A stretch of 64,000 nucleotides of DNA from Kitasatospora sp. NA04385 (lineage in GTDB: Bacteria; Actinomycetota; Actinomycetes; Streptomycetales; Streptomycetaceae): NCBI RefSeq assembly GCF_013364235.1, contig NZ_CP054919.1, positions 2,086,809 through 2,150,808 of the forward strand. The letters run 5' to 3'. A program made the translations under genes and the position numbers. Within the stretch, counting starts at the first letter, position 1, and each line of letters opens with the position of its first letter. This document shows positions 9,702 through 19,723 of this stretch, one piece after another. The notes beneath the pieces are model-generated. The model worked only from the letters and a program-made list of their open reading frames with translations, did no database searches and was not told where the DNA came from.

Positions 9702-11132
9702 TCAGGGCAGCAGCGCCCGGACGGCGGCGGCGAACTGGTCCCCGCGCTCACCGTAGTTGGTGAACATGTCCATCGAGGCGCAGGCGGGCGCCAGCAGGAC
9801 GGTGTCGCCCTTCTGCGCGGCGGCGGCCGCGGCGGCGACGATCGCGGCCATCGCCCCGGCGCCAGTCTGGCCCGGTGCGGGCTCGAGGACCGGGACCTGC
9901 GGGGCGTGTCGTTCCAGCGCCTCGCGGATCAGCTGCCGGTCCTGGCCGATCAGCACGGCGGCCCGCAGCCGGGGCGCCGCGGCGGCGACCAGCTCGTCGA
10001 AGGTGGCGCCCTTGGCGAGGCCGCCGGCGATCCACACCACGGGCCGGTAGGCGGCCAGCGAGGCCGCGGCGGCGTGGGTGTTGGTGGCCTTGGAGTCGTC
10101 GACGTAGGTGACGCCGTCGACCTCGGCGACGTGCGCGATCCGGTGCTTGTCGGGGGTGAAGGCGCGCAGCCCGTCCCGGACGGCCTTGGGGTCGACGCCG
10201 TAGGCGCGGGCCAGCGCGGCGGCGGCCAGCGCGTTGGCGATGTTGTGCGGGGCCGGCGGGTCGATGTCGGCGACGGCGCCGAGTTCGGCGGCGGACGCGG
10301 CCCGGTCGGCGACGAACGCCCGGTCCACCAGCAGGCCGTCGACCACGCCGAGGTTGGAGACGGCGGGGGCCTCCAGGCCGAAGCCGACGGCGCGGCAGCC
10401 CTCCTCGACGTCGGCCGCGCGGACCAGCGCCTCGGTGGCGGGGTCGGCCAGGTTGTAGACGCAGGCGACCTGGTTGCCCTCGTAGATGCGGCCCTTGTCG
10501 GCGGCGTACGCCTCCATCGAGCCGTGCCAGTCGAGGTGGTCGGGGGCGAGGTTGAGCACCGCGCCGGAGTGCACCCGCAGCGAGGGCGCCCAGTGCAGCT
10601 GGTAGCTGGAGAGTTCGACGGCCAGCACGTCGTACGGCTCCTCGGCCAGCACGGCGTCCAGCACCGAGACGCCGACGTTGCCGACGGCGGCGGTGCGCCG
10701 GCCGGCCGCGGTGAGGATGGAGGCCAGCATCTGGACGGTGGTGGTCTTGCCGTTGGTGCCGGTGACGGCCAGCCAGGGGGCGGGCTCGCCGGTGGCGGGG
10801 TGCGGGGTGCGCAGCCGCCAGGCGAGTTCGACGTCGCCCCAGACCGGGACGCCGGCCTCGGCGGCGGCGGCGAACAGCGGGCTGTCGGGGGCCCAGCCGG
10901 GCGAGGTGACGACCAGGGCGGTGCCCCCGGGCAGGGTGGCACCGTCGCCGAGGCGAACGGTGACGCCCTGTTCGGCCAGGGGGGCGGCCTTGGCGGCGAG
11001 GCCCGGGCCGTCCCCGCCGTCCACGACGGTGACGCGCGCGCCGAGTCCGTGCAGGACCCGGGCGGCGCTGATCCCGGAGAGGCCGAGTCCTGCGACGACG
11101 ACCGGCAGTCCGGCCCACTCCGGGTTGTTCAC
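9702..11132 (-). CDS. murD: UDP-MurNAc-L-Ala--D-Glu ligase MurD
   Basis: 476 residues from a GTG at 11132 that overlaps the mraY stop (GTGA); ATG 11144 is a possible longer start with no visible Shine-Dalgarno. The N-terminal Rossmann domain has [17 protein letters not shown]. The Mur-ligase P-loop is [32 protein letters not shown] and [13 protein letters not shown] are central and C-terminal domain motifs, and [19 protein letters not shown] is the C-terminal signature. It adds D-Glu in the cytoplasmic precursor pathway. Confidence 0.96.
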   Translation of the reverse strand: MNNPEWAGLPVVVAGLGLSGISAARVLHGLGARVTVVDGGDGPGLAAKAAPLAEQGVTVRLGDGATLPGGTALVVTSPGWAPDSPLFAAAAEAGVPVWGDVELAWRLRTPHPATGEPAPWLAVTGTNGKTTTVQMLASILTAAGRRTAAVGNVGVSVLDAVLAEEPYDVLAVELSSYQLHWAPSLRVHSGAVLNLAPDHLDWHGSMEAYAADKGRIYEGNQVACVYNLADPATEALVRAADVEEGCRAVGFGLEAPAVSNLGVVDGLLVDRAFVADRAASAAELGAVADIDPPAPHNIANALAAAALARAYGVDPKAVRDGLRAFTPDKHRIAHVAEVDGVTYVDDSKATNTHAAAASLAAYRPVVWIAGGLAKGATFDELVAAAAPRLRAAVLIGQDRQLIREALERHAPQVPVLEPAPGQTGAGAMAAIVAAAAAAAQKGDTVLLAPACASMDMFTNYGERGDQFAAAVRALLP

Positions 11133-12190
11133 TTGGTCACCCATCCCGCGTAGAAGAGTCCGAGTCCGACCGCGACGCACAGGCCCTGGATGATCCAGAA
11201 CCGGACGACGATCAGGACTTCGCTCCAGCCCTTGAGCTCGAAGTGGTGCTGGAGCGGTGCCATCTTGAAAACGCGCTTGCCGGTCATCCGGAACGAGCCG
11301 ACCTGGATGATCACCGAAAGGGTGATGATCACGAACAGGCCGCCGAGGATCGCGAGCAGCAGCTCGGTGTGGGAGACGATGGCCAGGCCGGCCAGCGCGC
11401 CGCCGAGGGCGAGCGAGCCGGTGTCGCCCATGAAGATCTTCGCGGGCGAGGTGTTCCACCACAGGAAGCCGAAGCAGGAGCCCATCAGCGCGGCGGCGAC
11501 CACGGCGAGGTCCAGCGGGTCGCGGACGTCGTAGCAGGAGGCGGTGGCCTTGATCGCGTAGGCGCAGTTCTGGCCGTGCTCCCACAGGCCGATGAAGGTG
11601 TAGGCGCCGAAGACCATCACCGAGGCACCGGTGGCCAGGCCGTCCAGACCGTCCGTCAGGTTCACGCCGTTCGACATCGCGGCGATCATGAAGTAGGCCC
11701 AGATGACGAACAGCACCGGGCCGATCGACCACTTGAAGTCCTGCACGAAGGACAGGTGGTCGGAGGCCGGGGTCAGGCCGCGGCTGTCGCTGAACTGCAT
11801 CGCCAGGATGGCGAAGGCGAGGGCGACGAAGGACTGGCCGAGCAGCTTCGCCTTGGCCCGCAGGCCCAGCGAGCGGCGCTTGACCACCTTGATGTAGTCG
11901 TCCAGGAAGCCGACCAGGCCCAGGCCGGTGGTCAGGAACAGCACCAGCAGGCCGGAGGCTCTGGGCATCTCGCCCGTTATCGCCTTGGTCGCGAAGTAGG
12001 CGATCAGGGTGGCCAGGATGAAGGCGATGCCGCCCATCGTGGGCGTGCCCTTCTTGCTGTGGTGCGCCTTGGGGCCGTCGTCCCGGATGTACTGGCCGTA
12101 GCCCTTCCTGGCGAGCAACTTGATCAGCGCGGGGGTGCCGAGCAGGGTCAGCACCAGGCCGATCATGCCGGAGAAGAGGATCTGCTTCAC
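11129..12190 (-). CDS. mraY: Lipid I synthase MraY (MurX)
   Basis: 353 residues with ten predicted membrane helices. Key motifs are [21 protein letters not shown] (Asp pair), [12 protein letters not shown] and the cytoplasmic [11 protein letters not shown] with the HHH-like cluster. It transfers phospho-MurNAc-pentapeptide to undecaprenyl phosphate. The GTG start overlaps the murF stop by 4 nt and the stop overlaps the murD start, so three genes are chained translationally. Confidence 0.97.
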   Translation of the reverse strand: MKQILFSGMIGLVLTLLGTPALIKLLARKGYGQYIRDDGPKAHHSKKGTPTMGGIAFILATLIAYFATKAITGEMPRASGLLVLFLTTGLGLVGFLDDYIKVVKRRSLGLRAKAKLLGQSFVALAFAILAMQFSDSRGLTPASDHLSFVQDFKWSIGPVLFVIWAYFMIAAMSNGVNLTDGLDGLATGASVMVFGAYTFIGLWEHGQNCAYAIKATASCYDVRDPLDLAVVAAALMGSCFGFLWWNTSPAKIFMGDTGSLALGGALAGLAIVSHTELLLAILGGLFVIITLSVIIQVGSFRMTGKRVFKMAPLQHHFELKGWSEVLIVVRFWIIQGLCVAVGLGLFYAGWVTK

Positions 12191-13590
12191 TTCGCGGCAC
12201 CGTCCGCGAGCAGCGCCTCGGCGACCTTCTCCAGACCCACCGAACGGGAGGCCTTCACCAGGACCACGTCCCCCGGCCGCACCTGACTGCGCAGCAGCTC
12301 GATCGCCGCGTCCGCGTCGGACACCAGCACCGACTCCTCACCCCACGAACCTTCGTTCCTCGCGCCCAGTTCCATCCGGGCCGCCTCGCGTCCGCCGACC
12401 GCCACCAGCTTGGTGATGTCGAGCCGTACCGCGAGCCGTCCGATGGTGTCGTGCTCGTCGAGGCTGTCCTCGCCGAGCTCCCGCATCTCACCGAGCACCG
12501 CCCAGGTGCGGCGGCGCTCCGGGCCGGTGCCCGCCATCGTCGCGAGAGCCCGCAGCGCGGCCCGCACGGACTCCGGGTTCGCGTTGTAGGCGTCGTTGAC
12601 GACGGTGAGGCCATCGGCCCGGTCGACCACCTCCATGCGCCAGCGGGACAGCGCACCCGCCTCGCTGAGTGCTTCGGCGACGCGGTCGACGGGCATCCCG
12701 AGCTCCACCGCCACCGCGGCGGCGGCGAGGGCGTTCGAGACGTGGTGCTCACCGTACAGGCGCAGCTGCACGGGTGCGGAACCGGCCGGGGTGCTGAGCG
12801 TGAACTGCGGCCGCCCGGTGGCGTCCAGGCGAACGTCCGTGGCCCGGACGTGCGCGTCCGGTGATTCGCCGAACAGCACGACGCGGGCCCTGGTGCGGCT
12901 GCTCATCGCGCGCACCAGCGGGTCGTCGGCGTTCAGGACGGCGACGCCCTCGGGCGAGAGCGCCTCCACCATCTCGCCCTTGGCCTCGGCGATGGCCTCG
13001 CGGGAGCCGAACTCGCCGAGGTGGGCGGTGCCGATGTTGAGGACCAGGCCGACGGTGGGCGGGGTGATGCCGGTCAGGTACTCGATGTCGCCCTTGTGCC
13101 GGGCGCCCATCTCCATGACCAGGTGACGGGTGGTCGGGCTGATCCGCAGCGCGGTCAGCGGGTGGCCGATCTCGTTGTTGTGCGAGCCGGCCGGGAAGAC
13201 CGTCTCGCCGTGCTTGGTGAGCAGTTGGCCGATCAGGTCCTTGGTGGAGGTCTTGCCGGCCGAGCCGGTCAGGCCGACGATCCGGACGTCCGCGGACCGG
13301 GCGACCACGGCACGGGCGAGCCGGCCGAGGGCGACCACCACGTCGTCCACCAGGATCGCGGGCACGCCGACCGGCCGGGTGGCGAGCACCGCGACCGCGC
13401 CGTCGGCGACGGCCGCGGCGGCGAAGTCGTGGCCGTCGACGCGCTCGCCGTGCACGCACACGAACAGGCCGCCGGGCTCGATCTGCCGGTTGTCGGTGAC
13501 CACCGCGCCGGTGATCGGCGCCTGCGGGTCGGCGCTGTCGAGGGTGCCGCCGACGGCCTGCGCGGCCTCGGCCAGGGTCAGGGCAATCAC
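12187..13590 (-). CDS. murF: UDP-MurNAc-tripeptide--D-Ala-D-Ala ligase MurF
   Basis: 467 residues from GTG 13590 (overlap GTGA with murE). The three Mur-ligase domains are visible: the N-terminal uridine-binding domain ([19 protein letters not shown]), the P-loop [27 protein letters not shown] and the C-terminal [15 protein letters not shown]. It adds D-Ala-D-Ala, completing the pentapeptide precursor in the cytoplasm. Confidence 0.97.
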   Translation of the reverse strand: MIALTLAEAAQAVGGTLDSADPQAPITGAVVTDNRQIEPGGLFVCVHGERVDGHDFAAAAVADGAVAVLATRPVGVPAILVDDVVVALGRLARAVVARSADVRIVGLTGSAGKTSTKDLIGQLLTKHGETVFPAGSHNNEIGHPLTALRISPTTRHLVMEMGARHKGDIEYLTGITPPTVGLVLNIGTAHLGEFGSREAIAEAKGEMVEALSPEGVAVLNADDPLVRAMSSRTRARVVLFGESPDAHVRATDVRLDATGRPQFTLSTPAGSAPVQLRLYGEHHVSNALAAAAVAVELGMPVDRVAEALSEAGALSRWRMEVVDRADGLTVVNDAYNANPESVRAALRALATMAGTGPERRRTWAVLGEMRELGEDSLDEHDTIGRLAVRLDITKLVAVGGREAARMELGARNEGSWGEESVLVSDADAAIELLRSQVRPGDVVLVKASRSVGLEKVAEALLADGAAK

Positions 13591-15245
13591 CGGTCTACCT
13601 CCATGAGCTGCTCGATCGCGGTCCGCAGGACCTGTCGGTCGTCGAACGGGCGGACCTCGCCCTTCACGTACTGGCCCAGCTCGTGGCCCTTGCCCGCGAC
13701 CAGCACGGTGTCGCCGCTGTGCGCGCGGGCGACGGCGAGCGCGATGGCCTCGCTCCGGTCGGGGACGGCGAGCACCTCGCCGCGCTCCTGCTCGGGCACC
13801 TCGGCGGCGCCGGTGAGCATGGTGGCGAGGATCGTCAGCGCGTCCTCGGAGCGCGGGTTGTCGCTGGTGAGGACGGCGGTGTCGGCGAGCCGGGCGGCGA
13901 TGGCGCCCATCGGGGCGCGCTTGTACGGGTCGCGGTCGCCGCCGCAGCCGACGACGACGTGCAGCCGGCCCTTGGTGACCTCGCGCAGCGAGGCGAGCAC
14001 GGAGCTGAGCGCGTCCGGCTTGTGGGCGTAGTCGACCACGGCGACGTAGTCCTGGCCGGCCTCGACCTTCTCCATCCGGCCGGGCACCCCGGGGACGGCG
14101 GCCACCCCGGCCACCGCGGCGGCCAGGTCGACGCCCGCGGTGACCAGCACGGTGATCGCGCCGAGCGCGTTGGAGACGTTGAACGGGCCGGGCAGCGGCA
14201 CCGAGGCGTCGGCCTGCTCGCCGTTCGGGCCGACCACCCGGAACGTCGAGCCGGACGGGCCGGGCTGGACGTCGACGGCCCGCCAGTCGGCGGCCGGGTC
14301 GCCGGACGCGGAGAAGGTGGTCATCGGGATCCGGGCCTCGCCGGCCAGCCGGCGGCCGTAGGAGTCGTCCCGGTTGGCCACGCCGTGGCGGGACTTGCCG
14401 GGCTCGAACAGCCGGGCCTTGGCCCGGTAGTAGTCCTCCATGTCGGGGTGGAAGTCGAGGTGCTCCGGCGTCAGGTTGTTGAACAGCGCGACGTCGTAGA
14501 CCACGCCGTCGGTGCGGCCGTACACCAGCGCGTGGCTGGAGACCTCCATCACCACCGCGTCCGCGCCGGCCTCGCGCATCACGCCGAGCACGGCGTGCAG
14601 TTCGGTGGCCTCGGGGGTGGTGCGCTCGGACTTGACCCGCTCCTCGCCGACCCGCATCTCGACGGTGCCGATCACGCCGGCCAGCCGGCCGGCCCCGCGC
14701 AGGCCGCCCTCCACCAGGTACGAGGTGGTGGTCTTGCCGTTGGTGCCGGTCAGACCGATCATCAGCATGCCCTCGCTGGGCGCCCCGTAGACCGCGGCGG
14801 CCAGCGCGCCCATCACCTCGCGCGGGCTGTCCACCACCAGCAGCGGCAGCCCGGTGCCGGCGGCGAGTTCGGCCCCGGCGGCGTCGGTGAGCACCGCGAC
14901 CGCGCCGGACGCGGCGGCCGCGTCGGCGAACGCCGCGCCGTGGTGGTTGGCGCCGGGGAAGGCCACGTACACGTCGCCGGGCCGCACCGCCCGGGAGTCG
15001 TGGGTGACGCCGGTGACTTCGCGCGCGGCGCTCTCGGGGGCCTCGACGGGGGCCAGTCCGAGCAGCCGGGCCGCCTCGGCGAGGGGCAGCGCGGCGGTAC
15101 GGCCGGGACGGGGCGGGCTCGCGGGGGTTTGATCGGGTTTCGGCACGGCCGGAAGGCTATCGGCCCCGCGCCCCCCGGGGCCAAACCGGGCCTGCTCCGT
15201 GACGCTGCTCACAGGGCGCTGCGCGCGCCGGGGGGTGTCGCTCAT
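13587..15245 (-). CDS. murE: UDP-MurNAc-dipeptide--diaminopimelate ligase MurE
   Basis: 552 residues with an unusually long, Pro-rich N-terminal extension of about 50 residues before the uridine-binding domain (THDSRAVRPGDVYVAFPG). The P-loop is [18 protein letters not shown]. The C-terminal SDNPRSED motif carries DNPR, which in MurE selects diaminopimelate rather than lysine, fitting LL-DAP streptomycete walls. The start at 15245 lies 1 nt after the ftsI stop. An internal GTG (VTEQARF) is an alternative start. Confidence 0.94.
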   Translation of the reverse strand: MSDTPRRAQRPVSSVTEQARFGPGGRGADSLPAVPKPDQTPASPPRPGRTAALPLAEAARLLGLAPVEAPESAAREVTGVTHDSRAVRPGDVYVAFPGANHHGAAFADAAAASGAVAVLTDAAGAELAAGTGLPLLVVDSPREVMGALAAAVYGAPSEGMLMIGLTGTNGKTTTSYLVEGGLRGAGRLAGVIGTVEMRVGEERVKSERTTPEATELHAVLGVMREAGADAVVMEVSSHALVYGRTDGVVYDVALFNNLTPEHLDFHPDMEDYYRAKARLFEPGKSRHGVANRDDSYGRRLAGEARIPMTTFSASGDPAADWRAVDVQPGPSGSTFRVVGPNGEQADASVPLPGPFNVSNALGAITVLVTAGVDLAAAVAGVAAVPGVPGRMEKVEAGQDYVAVVDYAHKPDALSSVLASLREVTKGRLHVVVGCGGDRDPYKRAPMGAIAARLADTAVLTSDNPRSEDALTILATMLTGAAEVPEQERGEVLAVPDRSEAIALAVARAHSGDTVLVAGKGHELGQYVKGEVRPFDDRQVLRTAIEQLMEVDR

Positions 15246-15246
15246 C

Positions 15247-17490
15247 TCAGGGCTTCCAGTCGACGGGCAGGTTCGGCGCCTCGCTGCCGCTCGGCGGGAC
15301 CTGGAGGGTCTTGAGGGTGAACTCCATCACCTGCTTGAAGACGGGCCCGCACAGCTGCCCGCCGAAGTGGCCGTTGACCGGGTCCTGGATGACGCAGGAG
15401 ACCGTCACCCGGGGCTGGTCGGCCGGTGCGAAGCCGATGAAGGAGGCGGTGTACCCGGAGTACTTGCCGGTCTTCGGGTCCACCCGGTTCGCGGTGCCGG
15501 TCTTGCCGGCCACCCGGTAGCCCGGGATCTTCGCGGTGTTGCCGGTGCCCTGCTCGTCGGTGACGACGGACTCCAGCATCTCGGTCAGCGTCTTCGCGGT
15601 CTGCTCGGACACCACCCGGTTCTGCGCCCCGGCGGGCGCCGGGGTGAACTTCCCGTCCGGCCCGGTGGTCCCGGCCAGCAGGCTCGGGGCGACCCGCACG
15701 CCGCCGTTGGCGATGGTGGAGAACACCGAGGTCGCCTGCAGGGCGTTCACCGACAGGCCCTGGCCGAACGGGATGGTGTACTGCTGCGAGCCGTTCCAGT
15801 CCTCGGGCTTGGCCAGGATGCCGCGGGTCTCGCCGGGGAAGCCCAGGCCGCTGGGCTTGCCGATGCCGAACCGGTCCAGGTAGTCGGCCAGCACCTTGTT
15901 GGACTCGGCCTGGGTGGCGCCCAGGTGCTCGGCCGCCTCGATGGTGCCGATGTTGGAGGACTTGGCGAGCACGCCCGCCAGGGTCAGGTACCAGGTCTCG
16001 TGGTCCACGTCGTCGTGGAAGACCCGGTCCGCCCGCTGCAGCGTGTTGGGCACCTCCACGTGGGTGTCCCAGTCGGCCTTCCCGGTGTCCAGCACCGCCG
16101 CCATGGTCATCAGCTTCGCGGTGGAGCCCGGCTCGTACGCGTCCTGGAGGGCGGCGTTGCCGAGCTGGTCGGCGCGGGCCGAGGCCAGGTCGTTCGGGTC
16201 GAAGCCGGGCGAGGTGGCCATCGCCAGCACCTGGCCGGTCTTCACGTCCTGGACGATCACGTAGCCCTTCTCCGCCCCGGCGTTGGCGACCTGGTCGGTG
16301 ATGGCGCGCTGGGCGGCCCACTGGATGTCCGGGTCGACGGTCAGCCGCAGGTCGCTGCCGGGCACCGGGTCCTGCCGGGCGCCGCCCGCGGTGGCGACCC
16401 GGTTGCCGCCCGCCGAGGCGTAGGTGGAGTGCCCGTCCTGCCCGGCCAGCTGCTGCTGGTACTGCAGCTCCAGGCCGCCGGTGCCGACGCCCTCGGCGTT
16501 GACGAAGCCGACCAGGTTGGAGCCCAGGCCGTTCGCCGGGTAGCTGCGCCGGGTCGACTGGTCCCAGAACAGCCCGGCCAGCGGGTTCACGCAGGCCGGG
16601 TCGAGGAACTGCCGGCCGCCCTTGTCGGCGGGCTTCTTGAGCAGTTGGGCCTGGGCGCGGCAGGCGGCGGTGTCCACCTGCTTGGTCAGCGAGGACTTCA
16701 GGTCGGCGATCTGGTTCTTCGCCTCCGGGGACTGCCGGGCCATCAGCAGCGCGTACTGGCTCTTCGGGTTCTTGCTGTTCGGGTGCAGCTTCTCGGCCAG
16801 CTTCTCCTTCGGCTGCCCGAGGATCGGCGCCAGCAGCGCCGCGGCCTGCTCCGGGGCGTCCGGCAGGTGGGTGAACTCCGGGGTGAACATGGTCGGGTCG
16901 GCGGTGATGTCGTACGCGTCGACCGAGGTGGCCAGCACGGTGCCGTCCGCGGCGGTGATCGAGCCGCGCTCGGCGGGCAGCGCCACCCGCACGTACTTGT
17001 TGGCGCCCGCGGCGGCCGCCAGCGCGTCGGAGTCCAGCAGCTGCAACTGCACCAGCCGGCCCGCGAAGACCGCGAAGACCAGCAGCAGACAGACCGTCAC
17101 CAGCCGCAGCCGGCGGCGCGGGTCGGCCAGCTTGATGGTGCGCGGCCCGGACGGGGCGGGGCGGCGCGGCGGGGCCGGGCGGCGGGCCGGGCGGGCGCTG
17201 GGGCGCGGCGGGCGACCTCGCGGTGCCCGGCGGCGGCCCGCGGCCGGGACGGGCGGGCCTGAGCGCCGTCGGCGGTGCGGCGCGGTTCGCCGACCCGGCG
17301 GCGCGGCGGCTGCTCGGCGGGCGGCCGGAGCCGGACGTGCCGGAGCCCGGCCGGGGCGCGGCGGAGCGGCCGGCGGCCGAACGGCCAGAACCGGAGCCGG
17401 CGGCCGGACGGCCGGAGCCCGCGCCGGAACGGCCCGAGCCGGTGGGCGGGGTGCGGCGCGGGCGGGGGCGTCGCCGGGCGGGCGGCTCAC
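15247..17490 (-). CDS. ftsI: Septal transpeptidase FtsI (class B PBP)
   Basis: Up to 747 residues from GTG 17490 (GGGG six nt upstream). An Arg/Pro/Ala-rich, basic N-terminus of about 115 residues precedes the membrane helix (RLVTVCLLLVFAVFAGRLV). The PBP dimerisation domain follows, then the transpeptidase domain with EPGSTAKLM (catalytic Ser), KSSNIG and VAGKTGTANR. It cross-links septal peptidoglycan with FtsW. The N-terminal 115 residues have poor third-position GC in this frame, while the ftsL frame scores better there, so the true start or a base error needs resolving. The next start candidate downstream is the GTG at the membrane helix. Confidence 0.9.
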   Translation of the reverse strand: MSRPPGDAPARAAPRPPARAVPARAPAVRPPAPVLAVRPPAAPPRPGRAPARPAPAARRAAAAPPGRRTAPHRRRRSGPPVPAAGRRRAPRGRPPRPSARPARRPAPPRRPAPSGPRTIKLADPRRRLRLVTVCLLLVFAVFAGRLVQLQLLDSDALAAAAGANKYVRVALPAERGSITAADGTVLATSVDAYDITADPTMFTPEFTHLPDAPEQAAALLAPILGQPKEKLAEKLHPNSKNPKSQYALLMARQSPEAKNQIADLKSSLTKQVDTAACRAQAQLLKKPADKGGRQFLDPACVNPLAGLFWDQSTRRSYPANGLGSNLVGFVNAEGVGTGGLELQYQQQLAGQDGHSTYASAGGNRVATAGGARQDPVPGSDLRLTVDPDIQWAAQRAITDQVANAGAEKGYVIVQDVKTGQVLAMATSPGFDPNDLASARADQLGNAALQDAYEPGSTAKLMTMAAVLDTGKADWDTHVEVPNTLQRADRVFHDDVDHETWYLTLAGVLAKSSNIGTIEAAEHLGATQAESNKVLADYLDRFGIGKPSGLGFPGETRGILAKPEDWNGSQQYTIPFGQGLSVNALQATSVFSTIANGGVRVAPSLLAGTTGPDGKFTPAPAGAQNRVVSEQTAKTLTEMLESVVTDEQGTGNTAKIPGYRVAGKTGTANRVDPKTGKYSGYTASFIGFAPADQPRVTVSCVIQDPVNGHFGGQLCGPVFKQVMEFTLKTLQVPPSGSEAPNLPVDWKP

Positions 17491-18058
17491 CGCCAGCCCC
17501 GGCGGACGCGGACGGGTTGCCGGAGGCGCCGGGCGAGGAGCCGGCCGGCGGGGCGGGGGCGAGGTCGATGCCGGGGGCGGGGCTCGCGCCCGGCGCGGGC
17601 GAGGCGGACCCGGCGGCGGACGCGGACGCGGACCCGGAGGGGTCGGCGGCGCTGGGCCGGGGCACCGGCGGCTTGTCCTCGGCGGGCCTGCCCTTGCCGG
17701 TGACCGTGCCGTCCGGGTTGAGGAAGGCCGGGTCGCCGCCGGGGACCATGCCGAGCTCGCGGGCCCGCTGCTCCAGCGCGTCGGGCGCGGACTGCTCGGC
17801 GATCTGCTGCTGCAGGGTCTGCTGCTGGTCGGTGGCCTCGGTGGTCTGCCGCTTGAGCCGGGAGAGCGTGAACGACCCTTCGTTCAGGGCGGTGTTGAGC
17901 ATCAGCAGCCCGAGCAGCCCGGCCGACAGCAGGGCGACCACCAGCACCGCGAACGGGGTGCGCCCCCGCATCGAGCGCGCCCCGGGCCGGACGGTGATCC
18001 GCGCCCTGCCCCCCTGCCCGGGGACGCTCCCCCGGGTCCGCTCGCCGGCCACCGGCAC
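17487..18058 (-). CDS. ftsL: Cell division protein FtsL-like, 3' end unresolved
   Basis: It starts at GTG 18058 with GGGGAG seven nt upstream. It has a basic N-terminus, one membrane helix (about 35-57, FAVLVVALLSAGLLGLLML), then a short coiled coil (TTEATDQQQTLQQQIAEQS) and ELGMVPGGDPAFLNPDGTV, the classic actinobacterial FtsL ending, followed by a Ser/Ala/Pro tail. FtsL recruits and activates FtsW/FtsI with DivIC. The frame has no stop where ftsI begins: it stays open to 15242, right through ftsI. The end given here is only the ftsI start region. A TGA overlapping the ftsI GTG exists but in the third frame. Confidence 0.75.
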
Positions 18059-18097
18059 CGCTCCACTCCCCTTCGCTCCGCTGTTCCCGGCGGCTGG

Positions 18098-19066
18098 CTA
18101 CCTCCGGGTCCGTCTGATCCTCTCCGCCACCCGCAGCCGCACGGGCGCGGCGCGCCGGTTCTCCTCGATCTCCTCCTCGGTGGCCAGTTCGGCACCGCGG
18201 GTGAGGAGTTTCAGCCAGGGCTGGAGATCCTCGGGGATCACCGGCAGGCCCGGCGGGGCGGTCGAGGTGGCACCGGCCTGGAGGTACTGCTTGACCAGGC
18301 GGTCCTCCAGCGACTGGTAGGACATCACGACGATCCGGCCGCCCACCGCGAGGGCGTCCAGCGCGCCGGGGATGGCCCGGTCCAGCACCTCCAGCTCGCC
18401 GTTGACCTCGATCCGCAGCGCCTGGAAGGTCCGCTTGGCCGGGTTGCCGCCGGTGCGCCGGGTGGCCGCCGGGATGGCGTTGCGGACCAACTCCACAAGA
18501 CGAGCGCTCGTGGTGAACGGTTCCCGCTCGCGTTCCCGCAGAACGGCGGAGGCAATCTTCCCGGCGAACCGCTCCTCGCCGTACACCTTGAGGATCCGGG
18601 CCAGGTCGCCGTGGCCGTAGGTGTTGAGCACCTCGGCGGCGGAGATGCCGCGGGTCTGGTCCATCCGCATGTCCAGCGGGGCGTCCTGGGCGTAGGCGAA
18701 GCCGCGGTCGGCCTCGTCCAGCTGCATCGAGGAGACGCCGAGGTCGAACAGCACGCCGTGCACCTCGGGGACGCCCGCCTCGGCCAGGACGCGCGGGATC
18801 TCGTCGTACACGGCGTGCACCAGGGTGGCCCGGTCGCCGAACCGGGCGAGCCGCTCGGCGGAGAGCTCCAGGGCCTGCGGGTCGCGGTCGACGGCGATCA
18901 GGCGGACGTCCGGGAAGCGGGTCAGCAGGGCCTCGCTGTGGCCGCCCAGGCCCAGGGTGGCGTCCACCACGACGGCGCCGGGCGCCGAGATCGCCGGAGC
19001 GAGGGCGTCCAGGCAGCGCTCCAGCATCACCGGGACGTGCCGGGGGGCGGGGCTGTCGGTACTCAT
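18098..19066 (-). CDS. rsmH: 16S rRNA m4C1402 methyltransferase RsmH (MraW)
   Basis: 322 residues starting [18 protein letters not shown] at ATG 19066. [29 protein letters not shown] (SAM-binding), [19 protein letters not shown] and [12 protein letters not shown] are RsmH motifs. It methylates N4 of C1402 in 16S rRNA. It is the first gene of the minus-strand division cluster. No mraZ is present, as usual in Streptomyces. Longer open sequence upstream to 19711 is compositional and lacks a start supported by family alignment. Confidence 0.95.
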   Translation of the reverse strand: MSTDSPAPRHVPVMLERCLDALAPAISAPGAVVVDATLGLGGHSEALLTRFPDVRLIAVDRDPQALELSAERLARFGDRATLVHAVYDEIPRVLAEAGVPEVHGVLFDLGVSSMQLDEADRGFAYAQDAPLDMRMDQTRGISAAEVLNTYGHGDLARILKVYGEERFAGKIASAVLREREREPFTTSARLVELVRNAIPAATRRTGGNPAKRTFQALRIEVNGELEVLDRAIPGALDALAVGGRIVVMSYQSLEDRLVKQYLQAGATSTAPPGLPVIPEDLQPWLKLLTRGAELATEEEIEENRRAAPVRLRVAERIRRTRR

Positions 19067-19723
19067 ACGGGGGCGGGGCCCTTCCTCAGGTGCGGTGTGG
19101 CCGGGCCATTCTCGCGCACCGGGCCGGCCGGGACGCACGCCGCCCGTGGTCCCCGCCCGCTCGCTCGGGGGAAGGAGCGACCGCCCGGCACCGGGGAAGG
19201 TGCGCCAGGTGGGCACGGAGCGGGAGGAGGCCACGGGCTGCGTGCGGGCCGGCCGGCCCGGCGCGGAGGGCGGCCCGCCCGCCCGGTCGCCGGGCGCCGT
19301 CCGCCGTGCTCCACTGCGCCTGCAGCCTATCGCCCGCGCCCGGCCAGTCAACGCCCCGCTCCGGCGCACCACCCGGCCGGCCGTATCGGTTTGCGCAGGT
19401 CGGGCCGGTGCCGGGCGGCCGAAGGGGGTGGGGCGCGGGGCCCGGCGGGTGCGCCGGGCGAACCGGGGCGAAGCCGTTCGAACGTCCCCGGCGGGCCGGG
19501 CCGGACGGCGGGGGCGGCCGGCCGCCGGGGCGTCCGCCCCGTGAGATCCGCCCGCCGCGCCGAAACCGGCGGGGGCCGCTCCCCGTCCCAAACCGGGACA
19601 GCCTTCGCGTTGTCGCCCGGCCGGGTGACTTCTGGCCGTGCGACAGGGAAGAATGCGCCAAGTATTCGGGGTGGGCCGGGCTCGAACCAGCCGCCCGGCG
19701 ACTGTGCACATGGGAGCTTACGG
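19067..19723. other. 657-bp intergenic region between divergent rsmH and MoxR operons
   Basis: I see no convincing gene here. The region must contain promoters for the division cluster (minus) and the MoxR operon (plus). From 19,630 to 19,720 it is less GC-rich. A 7-bp hairpin (19675-19681 with 19693-19699) lies in the probable MoxR leader. Read on the minus strand, this stretch also resembles a tRNA T-arm followed by a 3' acceptor strand, but no matching 5' half exists. Confidence 0.5.

Noticed and set aside
15242..17490. Very long open frame continuing ftsL through ftsI as one 938-residue protein
   Set aside because: After about 17150 this frame loses all family similarity while the ftsI frame carries clear PBP motifs; the openness reflects very high GC.
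16622..19700. Plus-strand open frame antisense to ftsI, ftsL and rsmH, leading into the MoxR gene
   Set aside because: Arg/Gly/Ala/Pro-rich low complexity, no recognisable domain before 19724, and a well-placed Shine-Dalgarno precedes the real GTG.
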